From: CAXGUU01 sp964012875 | GTDB lineage: Bacteria; Pseudomonadota; Gammaproteobacteria; Ga0077536 | Length of the DNA stretch: 6,464 nt | NCBI GenBank assembly: GCA_964012875.1 | Contig: CAXGUU010000194.1 | Coordinates: 1-6,464 of the forward strand | Direction of reading: 5' to 3' | Shown: in pieces, positions 5,405 to 6,464 of the stretch | Position numbering within the stretch: position 1 is the stretch's first letter | Layout: every line of letters starts with the position of its first letter | The notes under the pieces: model-generated | What the model saw: the letters and a program-made list of their open reading frames with translations, nothing else | The model's database searches: none | Told to the model about the DNA's origin: nothing | Translations under genes and position numbers: made by a program

Positions 5405-6187
5405 TTAGGCTTCCGGCGCCTTGGGGTCGAGTTCCTGGCTGGCCTGTGCAATGAGGGCATCAAGGCCGAGCGCCTTCAGTTGATTGGCTTTTTGTTCAGC
5501 CGCGTATTCCTCGATGGCTGCGCGTGAACGCGCCCAGTTGCTGGTGCGGGGGCGGAGTACGTTCTGCAGGCCCATCATGAAAAGTAGTTTCACCGGCAGG
5601 TGTCGCAGCAGCCCTTTGCCGAGATTGACCAGCCAGTCCTGCAACAGGGGTTGATTGGTGCGCTTGAAGAAGTCGCGGATGATACGGCCTTCTTCGATTT
5701 TGCCGGTGGCAATGACCTGTTCTGAGAAGACTTCGTCGAAGTGCATCGAGGGGCTGGTCGGCGTATGGCCCTTGAGTTCGAGCCAGTGGGCGGTGGCTTT
5801 CATGACGCCTTCGGGGAAGACGTCGCGCGGGCAGGCATAGGTGCATTTGTTGCAGGAGACACACTGCCAGATGATGTCTTTGTCGCGCAGGAGTTCTGAT
5901 TCCATGCCCATGCGGATCAGGTAAATCCAGTAGCGCGGGTTGAAGTCCGGGTTGACGGCGTTGACCGTGCACGAATTCGTACAAGAGCCGCACTGCCAGC
6001 AGCGATGGATTTGTTCACCACCGGGTAAGGCCGCGATTTCATCCTGAAGCGCCTCGTTGTAATCATCGACGACTCGCGTCTCGATAAACGTGCTCCAGTG
6101 ACCCGAAACATCCACGCCATCAATTTCGAGGCTCTCCTGAACGTTCAGGTTTTCAGGACGGATCAAATGTTCTTCATGTATCGGCAT
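5405..6187 (-). CDS. hdrC: HdrC-like iron-sulfur subunit (sHdrC)
   Basis: 260 residues with two classic ferredoxin-type [4Fe-4S] motifs: Cys63-66-69-73 (CWQCGSCTNSC) and Cys109-112-115-119 (CVSCNKCTYACP). This is the HdrC layout; the protein would pass electrons between the HdrB active site and the flavoprotein HdrA. An N-terminal stretch of about 60 residues and a C-terminal helical extension after about residue 125, ending in an Ala/Gln/Lys-rich helix (222-250), flank the cluster domain. There is no signal peptide, so it is cytoplasmic. It is the first gene of the packed block (hdrB starts three bases after its TAA), and about 170 non-coding bases precede it, so the operon promoter should lie there. 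The ATG at 6187 has no good Shine-Dalgarno; no nearer in-frame Met exists in the N-terminal region before residue 93. C1 versus C2 identity is undecided. Confidence 0.92.
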   Translation of the reverse strand: MPIHEEHLIRPENLNVQESLEIDGVDVSGHWSTFIETRVVDDYNEALQDEIAALPGGEQIHRCWQCGSCTNSCTVNAVNPDFNPRYWIYLIRMGMESELLRDKDIIWQCVSCNKCTYACPRDVFPEGVMKATAHWLELKGHTPTSPSMHFDEVFSEQVIATGKIEEGRIIRDFFKRTNQPLLQDWLVNLGKGLLRHLPVKLLFMMGLQNVLRPRTSNWARSRAAIEEYAAEQKANQLKALGLDALIAQASQELDPKAPEA

Positions 6188-6356
6188 CGCGTAACGAGTC
6201 AGTGTGGTTGAACGAAAATCCCTGGACTTAGCAATACGTTGTTAAAGCTCGCCGCGCAACGCCCGCCTGTTACATCTAAGCTCCACTGCCTCAGCGTGCT
6301 TTGCCTGGTCTTGCCTGCGCCCACGAATTTTTTGATTACAGTGCTGCGCATTTTGC
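6188..6356 (-). promoter_or_regulatory. Leader/presumed promoter region of the hdrC operon
   Basis: 169 bases between the end of the right-edge fragment and hdrC. It is more AT-rich in places than the genes and contains no convincing coding sequence. On the minus strand TTGCGC and TATTGC stand 17 bases apart, with three of six matches each to the sigma-70 boxes, too weak to call a promoter. I see no clear operator palindrome and no intrinsic terminator. The promoter is inferred from position, not from a motif. Confidence 0.3.
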
Positions 6357-6464
6357 TCAGCCCACCTCGAACGCTTCGCCGTCGACCGTTTTCAGTCGGA
6401 GTTTTGAAGACCCACTCTTGATGCCATCCAGCCCCAGCATACGGCGGGTGTGCTGCATGGGATC
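6357..6464 (-). CDS. C-terminal fragment of an unidentified gene at the right edge
   Basis: The frame is open from the window end to a TGA at 6357-6359, giving 35 residues that end KLRLKTVDGEAFEVG. The composition (mixed charged/hydrophobic, a beta-strand-like RLKTVDGEAFEV tail) is protein-like, and the other two minus frames either stop sooner or give an Arg-rich, unlikely reading. Same strand as the sulfur operon and 169 bases upstream of hdrC, so it could belong to the same pathway, where hdrA, its small partner or lipoylation genes would be candidates. The fragment is too short to assign to any family. Confidence 0.45.
   Translation of the reverse strand, partial: DPMQHTRRMLGLDGIKSGSSKLRLKTVDGEAFEVG

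Noticed and set aside
4886..5527. 213-codon plus-strand open frame opposite hdrB and hdrC
   Set aside because: Phe/Val/Ala/Gly-rich mirror reading spanning the hdrB-hdrC junction, with no recognisable domain; the minus-strand genes carry complete cysteine motifs.
4466..6187. Methanogen-type heterodisulfide reductase (CoM-S-S-CoB)
   Set aside because: Subunit types match, but the LbpA and YeeE neighbours, the Shine-Dalgarno-style bacterial operon and the absence of methanogenesis genes fit bacterial sHdr instead.
6199..6351. 50-codon minus-strand frame in the leader before hdrC (MRSTVIKKFVGAGK...)
   Set aside because: No Shine-Dalgarno, odd composition and no recognisable motif; it starts just after the upstream fragment's stop but looks like chance.
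6239..6421. 60-codon plus-strand frame near the right edge
   Set aside because: Leu/Pro/Arg-rich, no ribosome binding site; overlaps the more protein-like minus-strand fragment.
1..6464. CRISPR arrays, tRNA or rRNA genes, intact insertion sequences
   Set aside because: No regularly spaced repeats, cloverleaf sequences, rRNA-like stretches or transposase motifs were seen on either strand.

Overview
The window looks like part of a proteobacterial chromosome of moderate-to-high GC, from an organism that probably oxidises reduced sulfur compounds in its cytoplasm. That reading rests on a tightly packed minus-strand block of five genes (6187 down to 2463): an HdrC-like double [4Fe-4S] protein, an HdrB-like protein with two CCG domains, a small cysteine-bearing protein of unknown function, an LbpA-type lipoate-binding protein and a YeeE/YedE (SoxT1/TsuA-like) sulfur transporter. 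HdrC/HdrB-like subunits beside a GcvH-like protein with the ESGKWVGP lipoylation site are the hallmark of the sHdr-LbpA sulfur oxidation pathway known from Hyphomicrobium, Acidithiobacillus and Thioalkalivibrio. Species cannot be named from the sequence alone.

Layout from left to right: (1) 2-1195, plus strand, the C-terminal two thirds of an amidohydrolase of the N-acyl-D-amino-acid deacylase type, cut by the left edge. (2) 1196-1366, a convergent intergenic region with a perfect 12-bp hairpin and a second palindrome followed by seven Ts. (3) 1367-2338, minus, a membrane fatty-acid-desaturase-family protein with its three histidine boxes. (4) 2339-2462, a gap holding an imperfect 17-bp inverted repeat with GGGGACAGACC-type ends, resembling a REP/RAYT-type or MITE-like element. 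(5) 2463-6187, minus, the sulfur block; its junctions are +3 nt, a 1-nt TGATG overlap, 13 nt and 8 nt, so it is almost certainly one transcript. (6) 6188-6356, the probable leader/promoter region of that operon. (7) 6357-6464, minus, the apparent last 35 codons of another gene entering from the right edge.

Proposed working model (family knowledge plus inference): the YeeE-type channel moves thiosulfate or sulfane sulfur across the inner membrane. The sHdr complex, of which only one C and one B subunit are seen here, oxidises protein-bound sulfur in the cytoplasm. LbpA's lipoyl arm carries the reaction intermediates. Only lbpA has a perfect Shine-Dalgarno sequence, which fits a carrier needed in excess of the enzyme. 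The flavoprotein subunit HdrA, the second HdrC/HdrB pair, TusA/DsrE sulfurtransferases and the LbpA-specific lipoylation enzymes are not in the window. The most notable points are the unusual C-B-hyp-lbpA-yeeE order and the cysteine-paired small protein. Nothing seen proves a wholly new system; this is best described as a variant arrangement of a known, fairly recently defined pathway.
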